Shown piece after piece: positions 9,051 to 18,695 of a DNA stretch of 64,000 nucleotides. The notes under the pieces are model-generated. The model made no database searches, was not told the DNA's origin, and saw only the letters and a program-made list of their open reading frames with translations. Source of the DNA: Roseibium alexandrii DFL-11. Its GTDB lineage: Bacteria; Pseudomonadota; Alphaproteobacteria; Rhizobiales; Stappiaceae. The position numbers and the translations under genes are program-made. The stretch covers positions 3,133,203-3,197,202 of the forward strand of contig NZ_CM011002.1 in NCBI RefSeq assembly GCF_000158095.2, written 5' to 3'. Numbering within the stretch: position 1 is the first letter of the stretch; the number at the start of each line of letters is the position of its first letter.

Positions 9051-10448
9051 TTATTTTGTTTTGGTGTAGCGCTCGCTGAGCAGGTCAAACAAGGCCCGGA
9101 TTCCCTGCGCTTCTCCGCCCATTGGCTTTCCCGGCTTTTCGGCAGGCGTCCAGCCGAAGATATCGAAATGTACCCAGCTTTCCGCTTTCTCGACAAACCG
9201 GGAGAGGAACAAAGCGGCAGTTATGGAACCGGCATAACCGGTACCGGATGTGTTGATGTGATTGATGTCGGCCACTTTGCTGTCGAGGTATTTCATGTAT
9301 GGCTTCCAGAGTGGCAGTCGCCACAAGGGGTCCGTGGCCGCTTCTGACATGACGGAGATATCGTCAGCCAAGGCTTCGTCGTTGGTGTAGAACGGCGGCA
9401 GATCCGGCCCCAGAGCAACCCGAGCAGCACCGGTCAGCGTTGCCATGTCGATCAGGACTTCCGGGCTTTCTTCATCGGCCAATGCCAATGCATCGGCCAG
9501 AATCAGGCGACCTTCCGCATCCGTGTTTCCAATTTCAACTGTCAGCCCTTTGCGGCTGTTCAAGACATCTCCCGGCCGGAAGGCATTGCCTGAAACCGCG
9601 TTTTCAACGCACGGCACAATGACCCGCAACCGAACAGGCAGCTTGGCGGCCATGATCATGGAGGCCAGCCCGAGAACATTTGCCGCTCCGCCCATATCCT
9701 TTTTCATGAGCGCCATGGAGTTGCCCGGCTTCAAGTTTAAGCCGCCGGTGTCGAAGATCACACCCTTGCCCACCAGCGTGACCTTCGGAGCGTCTTCGGC
9801 GCCCCATGAGTAATCCGCGATGCGGGGTGCTCTAGAACTTGCACGGCCAACGGCATGTACCATCGGAAAACCTTGCTTTAGAAGGCCGTCCCCGACAGTG
9901 ATCTGGCCACAGCCGCCATTTTCCATAAACAAGGTCTCAACAGCATTTGCCAATTCCTCAGGCCCCAAGTCATTGGCCGGAGTGTTGATCAGATCTCTGG
10001 CCAGCTGAACCCCATCGAGAATGGCAGAAAGCCTACCGAGGTCCACATCTGACGGAACACAAAGCCGGACAGCCTTCTGGTTTGAAGACGAGCTGTACCG
10101 GTCGAATTTGTAGCTCGAGAGCGCAAACGCTAGTGACGCCTCCGCTGTACCTGAAAATCCATCTGCCAGATGGTAATCCCCGCTTGGAAGCGCATTTGCC
10201 AAACTTCCAAGACTGAACGGATCAGCGTCTCCTCCGCTATCGACGCCGAACAGAACCGCTTGGAGGTCTCCGCTCAAGCCCGGCACAAGCTGGAAGGAAG
10301 AAGGTTTGGCTGAATAACCATTGGCTCGGCACCAGACTTTCGCGGTTTCTCCCAAGCCGGTGAGCACTGTTTCCAGACTTTCCGCGTCAACCGCGACAAT
10401 CGGCACTGAAGATTGGGCATCACTTTGACGGATCAGCGTTTCACGCAC
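9051..10448 (-). CDS. Leucyl aminopeptidase family (M17) protein
   Basis: 465-residue metallo-aminopeptidase of family M17, which removes N-terminal residues from peptides in the cytoplasm. The catalytic C-terminal domain is intact: the metal and catalytic residues lie in LVGKGVIFDTGGLNLKP, MKKDMGGAANV and the signature NTDAEGRLILADAL (about residue 310). The N-terminal 160 residues form the less conserved macro-like domain. It resembles the PepA-like leucyl aminopeptidase family rather than classical PepA. It probably heads a transcription unit with the MarR-like and NlpC/P60 genes downstream. Confidence 0.92.
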   Translation of the reverse strand: MRETLIRQSDAQSSVPIVAVDAESLETVLTGLGETAKVWCRANGYSAKPSSFQLVPGLSGDLQAVLFGVDSGGDADPFSLGSLANALPSGDYHLADGFSGTAEASLAFALSSYKFDRYSSSSNQKAVRLCVPSDVDLGRLSAILDGVQLARDLINTPANDLGPEELANAVETLFMENGGCGQITVGDGLLKQGFPMVHAVGRASSRAPRIADYSWGAEDAPKVTLVGKGVIFDTGGLNLKPGNSMALMKKDMGGAANVLGLASMIMAAKLPVRLRVIVPCVENAVSGNAFRPGDVLNSRKGLTVEIGNTDAEGRLILADALALADEESPEVLIDMATLTGAARVALGPDLPPFYTNDEALADDISVMSEAATDPLWRLPLWKPYMKYLDSKVADINHINTSGTGYAGSITAALFLSRFVEKAESWVHFDIFGWTPAEKPGKPMGGEAQGIRALFDLLSERYTKTK

Positions 10449-10549
10449 GAGGGCTCTCCATTCAATGACTGGGCAAGTGCTTCAAGACGTAGTCTGCGAG
10501 AAATTCAGAAGCAAGCGCGATGAGCAAAAACGCTGTTTCGCATTCTGCA

Positions 10550-10590
10550 GCTGAGTTTAACCATCCATTAGGGTTAATTATCTATTGCTG
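10550..10590 (+). promoter_or_regulatory. CtrA-like inverted TTAACC sites before tadD
   Basis: TTAACCAT, identical to the half-site recognised by the cell-cycle regulator CtrA, lies at 10557-10564. GGTTAA at 10572-10577 completes a perfect inverted repeat (TTAACC, 9 bases, GGTTAA). The element ends 25 bases before the tadD start, so it could overlap the tadD promoter. CtrA control of pilus genes is known in Caulobacter; its presence here is inference from sequence match only. Confidence 0.4.
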
Positions 10591-10602
10591 TAGAGGACTT
10601 AC

Positions 10603-11409
10603 ATGCTGCGGACAGCTAGGATTTTGACAATGCAAGCGCCCTCGACACACTCGGCAACCAAGCGCTCCGGCCTGACAAAGACGCTCATGGCCATGACGGC
10701 TCTTGTTCTGGTCACAGGCTGTGCATCGAACAAATCCAATACGGGAACCCATTCCCCGGCATCCGGATCGCATTACTCCAACCCGGGCTCGGCCCAAGCG
10801 CGGGCCGCCGTTTCGAAATGGGGCAGCGCCTATGAAAGGGATCGGACCAACCGGATGGCCATTCTCGGGTATTCGGATGCGCTGAGCCGCAATGGTCAGA
10901 CACCGCAAGCCATGGCTGTGCTGCGTGGTGGCGTCATCGCACATCCAAAGGACCGGGAAATCGCCTCGGCCTATGGTAAAGTGCTTGCAATGAACGGTCG
11001 CTTCGATGAGGCGATGAATGTTCTGAAAGGCGCACAACGTCCCGATACCCCGGACTGGAAGTTGATGTCCGCAAAAGCTGCGATCTACGATCAGATGGGC
11101 GAGCACAAGAAAGCCCGAAGCATTTACAAGCAAGCATTGCAGATTGCACCGGACGATCCTAGCCTCCTGAATAATCTCGGCCTGTCTTATTTGTTGTCGA
11201 ATGAACTTCCCGATGCCGAATACACCTTGCGCCGTGCGGCAACTCTTCCCGGCGCAGACAGCCGTGTCCGTCAAAACCTGGCGCTTGTCCTCGGTATCCA
11301 GGGCAAATATGATGAGGCCATTCAGGTGGCGCGGGCAGAATTGGACCCTCGCCAGGCGGAAGCCAACATCGCCTATCTCAGATCTATGATGCAGCAGCGT
11401 CAGGGCTAG
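10603..11409 (+). CDS. tadD: Tad pilus lipoprotein with TPR repeats (TadD)
   Basis: 268-residue protein of the TadD type, an outer-membrane lipoprotein thought to help assemble or localise the Tad secretin. A signal sequence with a lipobox-like VTGC (Cys near residue 40) is followed by several tetratricopeptide repeats (about residues 80-250). These include KARSIYKQALQIAPDDPSLLNNLGLSY and AEYTLRRAATLPGADSRVRQNLALVLG. The start has a good AGAGGA site 6 bases upstream. It is transcribed toward tadC, apart from the main minus-strand cpa run, and has its own upstream CtrA-like element. Confidence 0.9.
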   Translation: MLRTARILTMQAPSTHSATKRSGLTKTLMAMTALVLVTGCASNKSNTGTHSPASGSHYSNPGSAQARAAVSKWGSAYERDRTNRMAILGYSDALSRNGQTPQAMAVLRGGVIAHPKDREIASAYGKVLAMNGRFDEAMNVLKGAQRPDTPDWKLMSAKAAIYDQMGEHKKARSIYKQALQIAPDDPSLLNNLGLSYLLSNELPDAEYTLRRAATLPGADSRVRQNLALVLGIQGKYDEAIQVARAELDPRQAEANIAYLRSMMQQRQG

Positions 11410-11641
11410 AGCGGAAGAAGCGCTTCATTCGAACGCAGTATTCTTGACAGCTGCCTTAGTTTGCCGAACGTGGGCCAGACTTTGCTTTATCCAGCCAAAT
11501 TAGTGCGCAGCCGTAACTTAAATTTCTGAGTTAAAAGTAACTTTTGCAAGTTTCGGCACTCAATTCTGTGCGTTGCACGACCCCACTTCAAATTGCCAAA
11601 GCGTCTTCAGTTGCAAGAATTCATGCAACCAGCACGTCATA
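11410..11641. other. Convergent intergenic region between tadD and tadC
   Basis: The 232-base gap has no gene I can support. It holds a short palindrome GAAGCGCTTC (11417-11426), an inverted repeat TAACT/AGTTA (11514-11533) and a near-palindrome AAAAGT-A-ACTTTT (11533-11545). None has the form of a standard terminator with a T-run. Confidence 0.5.
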
Positions 11642-12616
11642 CTAGAATGCGCCCATCGCCTGAATGACTGCCGGCGTTAGAATCACGAAGAAGAGAACCG
11701 GCAGAAAGAACATAATCATCGGAACCGTCAGCTTTGGCGGAAGCGACGCTGCTTTTTGCTCGGCAAACTGCATCCGTTCTGCGCGCGTGTCATCGGCCAT
11801 GTTGCGGATAGCAGTCCCCACAGGAGTACCATACCGTTCCGCCTGGATGAGTGCCATCATAACGTTCTTTACGCCATCTACTCCGGTGCGTTTGGCCAAA
11901 TTCTCATAAGCCATGCGGCGTTCACTCAAATACGATAACTCAGCTGTGGTGAGAGACAGTTCCTCTGCCAACTCAACGGACTGCGCGCCGATTTCCTCGG
12001 CAACTTTCTGAAAAGCAGCCTCAATAGACATGCCGGATTCCACGCAAATTAGCATCAAATCAAGCGCATCTGGCCATGCACGCTGGATGCCGAGCTTCCG
12101 TTTATCAATTTGGTTCTTCAAGTATATGTTCGGAAAAAAAGCTCCTAATCCGGAGAATACAATACAAAACAGGACTTTCGAAAATGCAGGAATTGTGTTC
12201 GGCGCCAGAAGAAACGCATACGCCAAAGCAAAAACAAACAATCCGCCAGGAATCGCAATCCGCGCTGTCAGAAAATAATAAATCGGAGCGCTACCGCGAT
12301 ACCCGGCCATGCGCAACCGATCTTGCGTACTGTCATCCGCCAGCATTTCTTTGAGGTTTAAACGATCGACGAAGTTCTTCATCTTCGCCTTCGGTTGGTT
12401 CCTCAATGACATTCGTGCATCCCCCTGGGAGGTTTGCAACCGAGCCCGTTCTTTTGCGCGGAGCTTATCACGCTCCAGCGCGACGTTTTTCATGCGCGAC
12501 TTTAACGTGTCTCGCGACAATAACGGCATGACAAGGGAGAAAATAGTTCCTGTCACGGCAATCATCGCCAAAAACGCTGCAAGAAATTGTGCCGATGCGA
12601 TCGTTTCAAGGTCCAT
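11642..12616 (-). CDS. tadC: Tad pilus inner-membrane platform protein TadC
   Basis: 324-residue member of the type II secretion F (GspF) family, one of two paired platform proteins of the Tad pilus machine. The T2SF domain covers about residues 165-300 (WPDALDLMLICVESGMSIEAAFQKVAEEI, then ERYGTPVGTAIRNMADDTR). It is flanked by membrane helices near the N-terminus, at about 110-155, and at the C-terminus (PMIMFFLPVLFFVILTPAVI). It lies 12 bases after tadB at the end of the minus-strand pilus run. It presumably acts with TadB and the ATPase CpaF to extract and polymerise pilin. Confidence 0.94.
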   Translation of the reverse strand: MDLETIASAQFLAAFLAMIAVTGTIFSLVMPLLSRDTLKSRMKNVALERDKLRAKERARLQTSQGDARMSLRNQPKAKMKNFVDRLNLKEMLADDSTQDRLRMAGYRGSAPIYYFLTARIAIPGGLFVFALAYAFLLAPNTIPAFSKVLFCIVFSGLGAFFPNIYLKNQIDKRKLGIQRAWPDALDLMLICVESGMSIEAAFQKVAEEIGAQSVELAEELSLTTAELSYLSERRMAYENLAKRTGVDGVKNVMMALIQAERYGTPVGTAIRNMADDTRAERMQFAEQKAASLPPKLTVPMIMFFLPVLFFVILTPAVIQAMGAF

Positions 12617-12628
12617 GTCTTGCCACCG

Positions 12629-13648
12629 TTAGAAGTCAAAATTGATCATAGACCGCATGACCATTATTCCGCAGAACATCCAGAATAGACAGCCGGCAAC
12701 AATAATCTTGCCTGTTGTCGCTGTGAAAAGGATCATCATGTAATCTGGCGCGATGAAAAAGAGAATTCCTCCCACAACGAAAGGAAGGGCCCCAATAATC
12801 GCCGCAGAGGACTTTGCCTCTGAGCTCAATGCTTTGATCTTGGCCTTCATTGCCTTCCGCTGACGCAATACCCTTGAAAGATTTCCCAAGGCTTCGGCCA
12901 GACCACCACCCGCTTTTTGTTGGATGCTCACAACAATCGCTAGAAAATTTGTCTCCGGTAACGGAACACGATCAGGCATTTTCGATAGAGCTTCGGCGAG
13001 CGAAACGCCCATAACTTGAGTTTCTGTCACCTTTCGAAACTCAGTCGCGACGGGTTCACGCGCTTCTCTCGCGACAACCTTGACGCAATCACTCAAAGGC
13101 AGCCCGGCTTTGACACCACGAACAATGATGTCGATACCGTTGGGCAATTCGTTAAGAAAGGCATTGAAACGGCGTTTACGTTTGTTCCCGATGTACCAAC
13201 GCGGAAATCCGATGCCACCTACAAATGTAAAAGCGGCTGCAATCAACAAGTTGCCACTCGCAATCAAAGAAATTACGAAAAAAAGAATTGCACTCACAAC
13301 GCTGAAAAGAACGAGATGCCGCATCTCCCATTCCAAACCGGCCTGCTCTATCTTTACTTTGAGAGGAACGTTTTTCTGTTTTTCGTGTTTGGCTTTCTGG
13401 CGCTCCTCGAAATCCTTCAGCTGATCTTGGATCGATTTTTTTCTGCGATTGGTATCCCGCATGGTTTTGCGCTGTGTCTCCGACTGAGGCCGTGCCGAGA
13501 CAGCACTCATCCGAGCGTCGCGCTTTTTAGTTCCAGACAACGAGGGAAGAAATAGCCCATAGATGATGCCACCGACGCTGAACATGACCAGGATCGCTAC
13601 AGCAGCCCCAGTGATGGCAGGTGTCATGAATTGCTCGAACACAGGCAT
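12629..13648 (-). CDS. tadB: Tad pilus inner-membrane platform protein TadB
   Basis: 339-residue partner of TadC with the same T2SF domain (about residues 180-310; FLNELPNGIDIIVRGVKAGLPLSDCVKVVA, then QQKAGGGLAEALGNLSRVLR). An N-terminal membrane helix precedes a strongly basic, lysine-rich cytoplasmic region (about residues 40-100), then come paired helices at 110-150 and C-terminal helices. Start at 13648, 8 bases after the cpaF stop, indicates a single transcript. Length is normal. Confidence 0.95.
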   Translation of the reverse strand: MPVFEQFMTPAITGAAVAILVMFSVGGIIYGLFLPSLSGTKKRDARMSAVSARPQSETQRKTMRDTNRRKKSIQDQLKDFEERQKAKHEKQKNVPLKVKIEQAGLEWEMRHLVLFSVVSAILFFVISLIASGNLLIAAAFTFVGGIGFPRWYIGNKRKRRFNAFLNELPNGIDIIVRGVKAGLPLSDCVKVVAREAREPVATEFRKVTETQVMGVSLAEALSKMPDRVPLPETNFLAIVVSIQQKAGGGLAEALGNLSRVLRQRKAMKAKIKALSSEAKSSAAIIGALPFVVGGILFFIAPDYMMILFTATTGKIIVAGCLFWMFCGIMVMRSMINFDF

Positions 13649-13656
13649 TTTTCTTC

Positions 13657-15174
13657 CTATTCCGCGATGTACTCGGGCATTTCCGACGCATCAAGCGCTT
13701 CTGCCAAGCGGGATTCTTCTCCGAAATAACGTGCTCGATCCCAAAACTTGGGACGCCCGATACCGGTTGACCGATGCCGCCCGATGATCATCCCGTTCGG
13801 GTCTTCTCCAACAATGTCGTAAAGAAAGATGTCCTGGGTGGTAATGATGTCCCCTTCCATCCCCATCACTTCTGTCACATGCGTGATGCGGCGGGAGCCG
13901 TCCCTTAGGCGTGCGGCCTGAACGACCACATCGATTGACGCAACGATCATTTCCCGCAAGGTTCGAGAGGGTAAGGAAAAGCCCCCCATGGTGATCATGG
14001 ATTCCAGACGAGACAAGGCTTCGCGAGGAGAGTTGGCGTGCAACGTGCCCATTGAACCGTCGTGGCCCGTGTTCATTGCCTGCAAAAGATCGAACGCTTC
14101 GGGTCCACGGACCTCGCCCACGATGATACGCTCCGGCCGCATACGCAGGCAGTTTTTGACAAGGTCACGCATCGTGATTTCACCCTCCCCCTCAAGGTTG
14201 GGAGGTCTGGTTTCGAGGCGCACAACATGCGGCTGCTGCAGTTGAAGCTCAGCGGAGTCTTCGCAGGTAATAATGCGTTCCGTGTTCTCGATGTAAGCCG
14301 TCAAACAGTTCAAGAGCGTGGTCTTACCAGACCCCGTACCTCCGGAGATCAGTACGTTACACCGAGAGCGGCCGATAACCTGCAGTATTGTGGCCCCTTC
14401 TGGCGTAATTGAATTGAACTTCACCAGTTGATCAAGCGTCAGCTTGTCGCGTTTGAACTTACGAATTGTAAGTGCAGGACCATCAAGAGATAGTGGGGGT
14501 GCGATTACGTTTACGCGGGATCCATCGGGAAGGCGCGCATCACAGATTGGACTGGCATCATCTACACGCCTGCCCACCTGGCTCACGATCCGTTGGCAAA
14601 TGTTCATGAGCTGCGCGTTGTCGCGAAATGCGATGCTGGTCGGCTCAACCTTGCCCTGGGTTTCGATGTAAACCGTGTGCGCCCCGTTGACCATTATGTC
14701 GGCAATGTCGTCGCGTGCCAACAAAGGCTCCAGCGGACCATACCCAAGAACATCGTTACAGATGTCTTCAAGCAAGTCTTCCTGCTCGGAAATCGACATT
14801 ACAACGTTTTTCAACGCAATAATGTCATTCACAACATCCCGGATTTCGTCCCGAGCATCTTCTGCATCCAGCCGCGCGAGCTGAGACAGGTCGATTGCTT
14901 CAACAAGCGCGTTGAAAATTTGCGCTTTCGTCTCGTAGTATTCACCCGTCTTTTTTCTGCTCGGCGATGCCGCAGCGGGCTCCGCTGGTACGCTGACGGC
15001 AACGGTTGGGGTAGCAGGCGCGCGTGGAGCTGGAGAAGGAGCCGGAGCTTGCTTTACGGGCGCTTCTGGCATTGGCGCAGCCGGTGCCGTGGCCGGAGCC
15101 TCCGGCATTTCCGGCACGTTTCCGGGCCGAATTTCGGGCGCTCCAGAAGATGAACTGCCACGTCTACCAAACAT
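13657..15174 (-). CDS. cpaF: Tad pilus assembly ATPase CpaF/TadA
   Basis: 505-residue secretion ATPase of the GspE/VirB11 class that powers Tad pilus assembly. The N-terminal 75 residues are a low-complexity Ala/Pro linker; the conserved core follows. The Walker A loop is [14 protein letters not shown] (about residue 280). The Asp box ([14 protein letters not shown]), Walker B region ([35 protein letters not shown]) and the His-rich box are all intact. Gene order cpaE-cpaF-tadB-tadC matches the Caulobacter cpa locus. Confidence 0.96.
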   Translation of the reverse strand: MFGRRGSSSSGAPEIRPGNVPEMPEAPATAPAAPMPEAPVKQAPAPSPAPRAPATPTVAVSVPAEPAAASPSRKKTGEYYETKAQIFNALVEAIDLSQLARLDAEDARDEIRDVVNDIIALKNVVMSISEQEDLLEDICNDVLGYGPLEPLLARDDIADIMVNGAHTVYIETQGKVEPTSIAFRDNAQLMNICQRIVSQVGRRVDDASPICDARLPDGSRVNVIAPPLSLDGPALTIRKFKRDKLTLDQLVKFNSITPEGATILQVIGRSRCNVLISGGTGSGKTTLLNCLTAYIENTERIITCEDSAELQLQQPHVVRLETRPPNLEGEGEITMRDLVKNCLRMRPERIIVGEVRGPEAFDLLQAMNTGHDGSMGTLHANSPREALSRLESMITMGGFSLPSRTLREMIVASIDVVVQAARLRDGSRRITHVTEVMGMEGDIITTQDIFLYDIVGEDPNGMIIGRHRSTGIGRPKFWDRARYFGEESRLAEALDASEMPEYIAE

Positions 15175-15204
15175 AGTGAACCTGCCGCTCCGTTGCCTTG
15201 GCCT

Positions 15205-16512
15205 TTAGCCTGCTCTTCGTTTTAGTTTGGAAATCAATCCGCCCAAAGGCGACTTCGACGTCTTAGCGGGTTGTGCTTTTCCTGAAATTGTTTGTGCCAA
15301 ATCCTGGAACATTCCCGCAATCGCATGCTTGCTATCGAGTTCTCCAATCATCTGGCCGTTGTTCGCAGAAGTGCCAAACAAATGCGGATCGAAGGGGATA
15401 GCTGCATCCACACTAAGACCCAAGGCGTTTGCAAATTCGTCCGGCTTGATTTCCGGCCGCTTTGGGACGTTCACCTTGTTCATGACCAAATGCGGCAGTT
15501 TGTCGTTCGGCCGTATCTGTTTGAGTAGATCGACCGCGTTCTTCGCATTCCGAAGATTTGCAAGATCCGGTTCGGCCACCAGCACGATTTCGTCCGCATT
15601 CAGCAGCGTGTTTCTGATCCACGAATTCCAAGCATGCGGCACATCAAGAACAACGTGTGGTGTTCCCAGTCGCATTGTGTCTATGAGAAGCTCAAACGTT
15701 TTCTCGCTGTGATCATATGTCCGCTCCAGCGTTGCGGGCGCTGCGAGCAGGCTCAAATGATCACTACATTTGGATAGTATCCGGTCCAGATAGGTTTCAT
15801 CCAGCCTCTCAGGCGCAGAGATCGCTTCAAAGACCCCTTGCAATGGGTCTTGATTGTAATCAAGGCCGGCCGTCCCGAATGGCAGATCCAAGTCGGCAAT
15901 CACGACTTCACTATCGAACTTCCTTGCCAGACACCAAGCGCCATTGTGAGCGATAGTCGAGGAACCACAGCCACCCTTTACACCGTAGAATGCAACCGTT
16001 CTCCCCAAAGGCTCTGCTTCCGGGTCGTTATAAAGATTGCTAATGGAACCAATAAGCTGAAAAATGGATACTGGCGTAATCAGGTATTCGCTCACACCAC
16101 GAGAGATGAGGTCCCGGTAGAGGGTGACGTCATTCACGTCCCCAATCACAATGACTTTTGTTCCAGCGTCGCAGTACTCGGCAAGCTGATCAAGACTCTG
16201 GAGCAGATCCTCCCGAGCGCCAGACGTTTCAACGACAATCAAATTAGGCGTGGGGGCTTTTTCGAACATATCAATGGCAGCTGGTATCCCCCCCATTTCT
16301 GCCTTCATATGCGCTTTTAGCATCCGCCTGTCTTCTGTCGCAGCCTCGACTACATGCATCGTGCGATCTTCAAGGCAGAAAGCATGGATGGTTATCCGCG
16401 GAATCATAGCAATATCTGTGGCATCAGCAGAAGCAGCGTATCCTTGCTTCTCGTGATCCAAATACGTTCCCGCGTCTCCAGACATCCGCGTAGCCTCAGA
16501 ACCCGTCGTCAT
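15205..16512 (-). CDS. cpaE: Pilus assembly protein CpaE/TadZ (ParA/MinD-like ATPase)
   Basis: About 435 residues from the ATG at 16512; alternatives are ATG at 16551, inside cpaD, and ATG at 16485, which has GAGG 8 bases upstream. It has an atypical receiver-like N-terminal domain (residues about 35-165) followed by a MinD/ParA-type ATPase domain. The P-loop is deviant (GVKGGCGSSTIAHN), as usual in the CpaE family, and lacks the standard signature. In Caulobacter CpaE helps place the pilus machine at a pole. It directly follows cpaD and precedes cpaF by 30 bases. Confidence 0.92.
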   Translation of the reverse strand: MTTGSEATRMSGDAGTYLDHEKQGYAASADATDIAMIPRITIHAFCLEDRTMHVVEAATEDRRMLKAHMKAEMGGIPAAIDMFEKAPTPNLIVVETSGAREDLLQSLDQLAEYCDAGTKVIVIGDVNDVTLYRDLISRGVSEYLITPVSIFQLIGSISNLYNDPEAEPLGRTVAFYGVKGGCGSSTIAHNGAWCLARKFDSEVVIADLDLPFGTAGLDYNQDPLQGVFEAISAPERLDETYLDRILSKCSDHLSLLAAPATLERTYDHSEKTFELLIDTMRLGTPHVVLDVPHAWNSWIRNTLLNADEIVLVAEPDLANLRNAKNAVDLLKQIRPNDKLPHLVMNKVNVPKRPEIKPDEFANALGLSVDAAIPFDPHLFGTSANNGQMIGELDSKHAIAGMFQDLAQTISGKAQPAKTSKSPLGGLISKLKRRAG

Positions 16513-16519
16513 CTTCCTG

Positions 16520-17233
16520 TTACTCCGAGACTTCCGCGCCAACGCCTTCATTGAAGCTGCTGGCAGTTGTTTCGCCCAATCTGTACTTCTCGATCACTAC
16601 CGCCCGACGGTTTTGGTCCGACGGCGTCATTGCACGTGGAGTGATAAGGTCTGACGGATTCTCGACGATTGCCGCCAAGTTTGACTGAGTGGCACAGCCG
16701 AAGTTGTAGTAGTTTGTGTTTTCGCCGATACCACCGCCGATGTTTTTCGGCCAGGCTCCGCACTCTCCGGTCGTCGCCTTCATGCGCGCATATGAGAGAC
16801 GGATTGGTGCATCGGCAGACGAGTCAGTGGAGCGGTAAGTCCGCGTTGTTACGTGCTTCCCGTTGACACCGCCTCGGCTCAATGCTCCTCGGATATCGTG
16901 GACAACCGCATGAACTGCACTCTCATTTGCAGCCCCGGTCGGCACAAGGATTTCCACATTACCACTCCCGTGCCGACGCGAATCCATCGCGAAAGACGTG
17001 ATGGTATCTGTTACCGGGCTCCGTAGGTTTCTTGTGTTCTTGCCAACCGGCAGGTCAAGGGTTTCCGGTGCTTCGGAGACGACGATCGGATGCTGGTACC
17101 GATAATCATGGGTCGCAAGCAACTCTGCATTCGATTTTGGCTCTGTCTGGCAACCAGACAGCATCAGTGCGGCCAATACGAACATGCCTTTTGAGACAGT
17201 CAGTTTGACTCGGGTATCGTGTGCCATATTCAT
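16520..17233 (-). CDS. cpaD: CpaD-family pilus assembly lipoprotein
   Basis: 237-residue lipoprotein of the CpaD family, an outer-membrane component of the Tad/Cpa pilus. The N-terminal signal sequence ends in the lipobox LSGC near residue 29. The start at 17233 has GAGG 8 bases upstream and leaves 10 bases after cpaC; a longer frame from 17296 would overlap cpaC. The conserved CpaD features are visible in the C-terminal half: a CxxW-containing segment (GECGAWPKNIG), FGCATQSNLAAIVENPSDLITPR, and the GE-T end region. It lies in the order cpaC-cpaD-cpaE, as in Caulobacter. Confidence 0.92.
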   Translation of the reverse strand: MNMAHDTRVKLTVSKGMFVLAALMLSGCQTEPKSNAELLATHDYRYQHPIVVSEAPETLDLPVGKNTRNLRSPVTDTITSFAMDSRRHGSGNVEILVPTGAANESAVHAVVHDIRGALSRGGVNGKHVTTRTYRSTDSSADAPIRLSYARMKATTGECGAWPKNIGGGIGENTNYYNFGCATQSNLAAIVENPSDLITPRAMTPSDQNRRAVVIEKYRLGETTASSFNEGVGAEVSE

Positions 17234-17243
17234 CCGACCGTCC

Positions 17244-18695
17244 TCATTTGTAGATGAAACCAACTTGGCCGTGATAGGTGCCTTGGGCCTGTTCACCTGC
17301 CGGATTAAAGATCTTGTTTAGCCGGTTTAGGAAAATTGCCTCGGCATCCGATGGGGCGAACAGGTTTTTGTCGGGCCGCACCATCTTTTGTGCTGCCACC
17401 GGCTTAACAACGTAAGGTGTTACAAAGACGGCAAGTTCTGTTTGCTGTTTGAGGAAATCCCGGCTTTTGAACAACGCCCCCAGAACCGGGATTTGCATCA
17501 GTCCCGGCACACCTTCAACAGCTTGCTGATAGGATTCCTCTAGCAGCCCCGCCATAACCAGAGTCCCGCCAGACGGAAGTTCCATTGTCGATTCTGCTCT
17601 ACGGACTTTAAGTGCGGAAATCGTGATTCCGCCAGCAGACACCGCGCCTTCATTTGAAAGTTCGCTCACCTCGGTTTTGACACGCAGGCTTATCCGGCCA
17701 CCCGTCAGCACAATTGGTGTAAAATCGAGGCCGACACCGAACTTCTTAAATTCCACCGATATTTGGTTGTCTTCCTGAGCGATCGGAATGGGAAATTCGC
17801 CACCCGCAAGAAAACTAGCATTTTCGCCGGAAGTTGCCGTTAGCGTCGGTTCTGCCAGTGTACGGATCACACCGTCGCGTTGCAAAGCTTCCACTTGGGC
17901 GGTCAACGAGGATGTGCCACTTGAAAATGTCACACCGCCAGTTGCTTGATTGACGATCGACGGGTTCACGTTGAAGTTAGGGAAATTGCTTCCGAAAGGG
18001 AAGAAGTTGCCAGCACCGAGGTTCGCCTGGAAACTCACGCCCAGCTGTTTGATGATCGACCGCTCAACTTCCGCAACAGTCACTTTCAAATGGACCTGGT
18101 CCGAACCAGAGACCGCAATCAAATTCACAATGGCGGATCCAGTCTCATCGCCTTGGAATTTTGCTGCAATATCAGCGGCCTGCTGCGCCTCCAAAGTACT
18201 TTTTGCTGTCCCGCTTAGGACAACTTTTCCATTGATAGATTCAGCCTGAACGCTTGTTCCAGGGATCAACCGTCGAATTATACGCGTGATATCTGAAGTG
18301 TCTTTCTCGACGCGAATATCAAAACTTGCCAGCTCACGCCCACTCCGGCCAAACAGCACAAGACGGGCCTGGCCGGCCGTGTTGCCCAAAACAAAGATCC
18401 GGCGTGGTGTCCTCAAGACCGCATCGGCGATTTGCGGATTTGAAACCAGAACGTCTGCAGCATCCTCAGCCAGGTTGATGACAACAGAGCGCCCAATGCC
18501 GACATTCAAGATCCGATCAGTCGCCCTTTCACCAGCGGCGACATGGATCTGGCTCGGAAAGGCTTCCTGAGACCACGAGGCCGGTGCCATAAAAGATACA
18601 AGACCCATCACTGCAGCAAAGGCGCAGAACCTCAAACCGGACCGGCGTATGCTTTTTCTGTCGACATGGCCGTTATGTTCAGTGTGCTTTTTCAT
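17244..18695 (-). CDS. cpaC: Pilus secretin CpaC/RcpA
   Basis: 483-residue outer-membrane secretin that forms the exit pore of the Tad pilus. A signal peptide (about residues 18-42) is followed by an N-terminal pilus-assembly domain (RSVVINLAEDAADVLVSNPQIADAV) and a BON-like domain (about 135-195). The secretin domain covers about 240-420, including the VKTEVSEL and LPSGGTLVMAGLL motifs and IPVLGALFKS. It overlaps the end of cpaB by 4 bases. The small protein at 20927 repeats the N-terminal domain of this protein. Confidence 0.96.
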   Translation of the reverse strand: MKKHTEHNGHVDRKSIRRSGLRFCAFAAVMGLVSFMAPASWSQEAFPSQIHVAAGERATDRILNVGIGRSVVINLAEDAADVLVSNPQIADAVLRTPRRIFVLGNTAGQARLVLFGRSGRELASFDIRVEKDTSDITRIIRRLIPGTSVQAESINGKVVLSGTAKSTLEAQQAADIAAKFQGDETGSAIVNLIAVSGSDQVHLKVTVAEVERSIIKQLGVSFQANLGAGNFFPFGSNFPNFNVNPSIVNQATGGVTFSSGTSSLTAQVEALQRDGVIRTLAEPTLTATSGENASFLAGGEFPIPIAQEDNQISVEFKKFGVGLDFTPIVLTGGRISLRVKTEVSELSNEGAVSAGGITISALKVRRAESTMELPSGGTLVMAGLLEESYQQAVEGVPGLMQIPVLGALFKSRDFLKQQTELAVFVTPYVVKPVAAQKMVRPDKNLFAPSDAEAIFLNRLNKIFNPAGEQAQGTYHGQVGFIYK

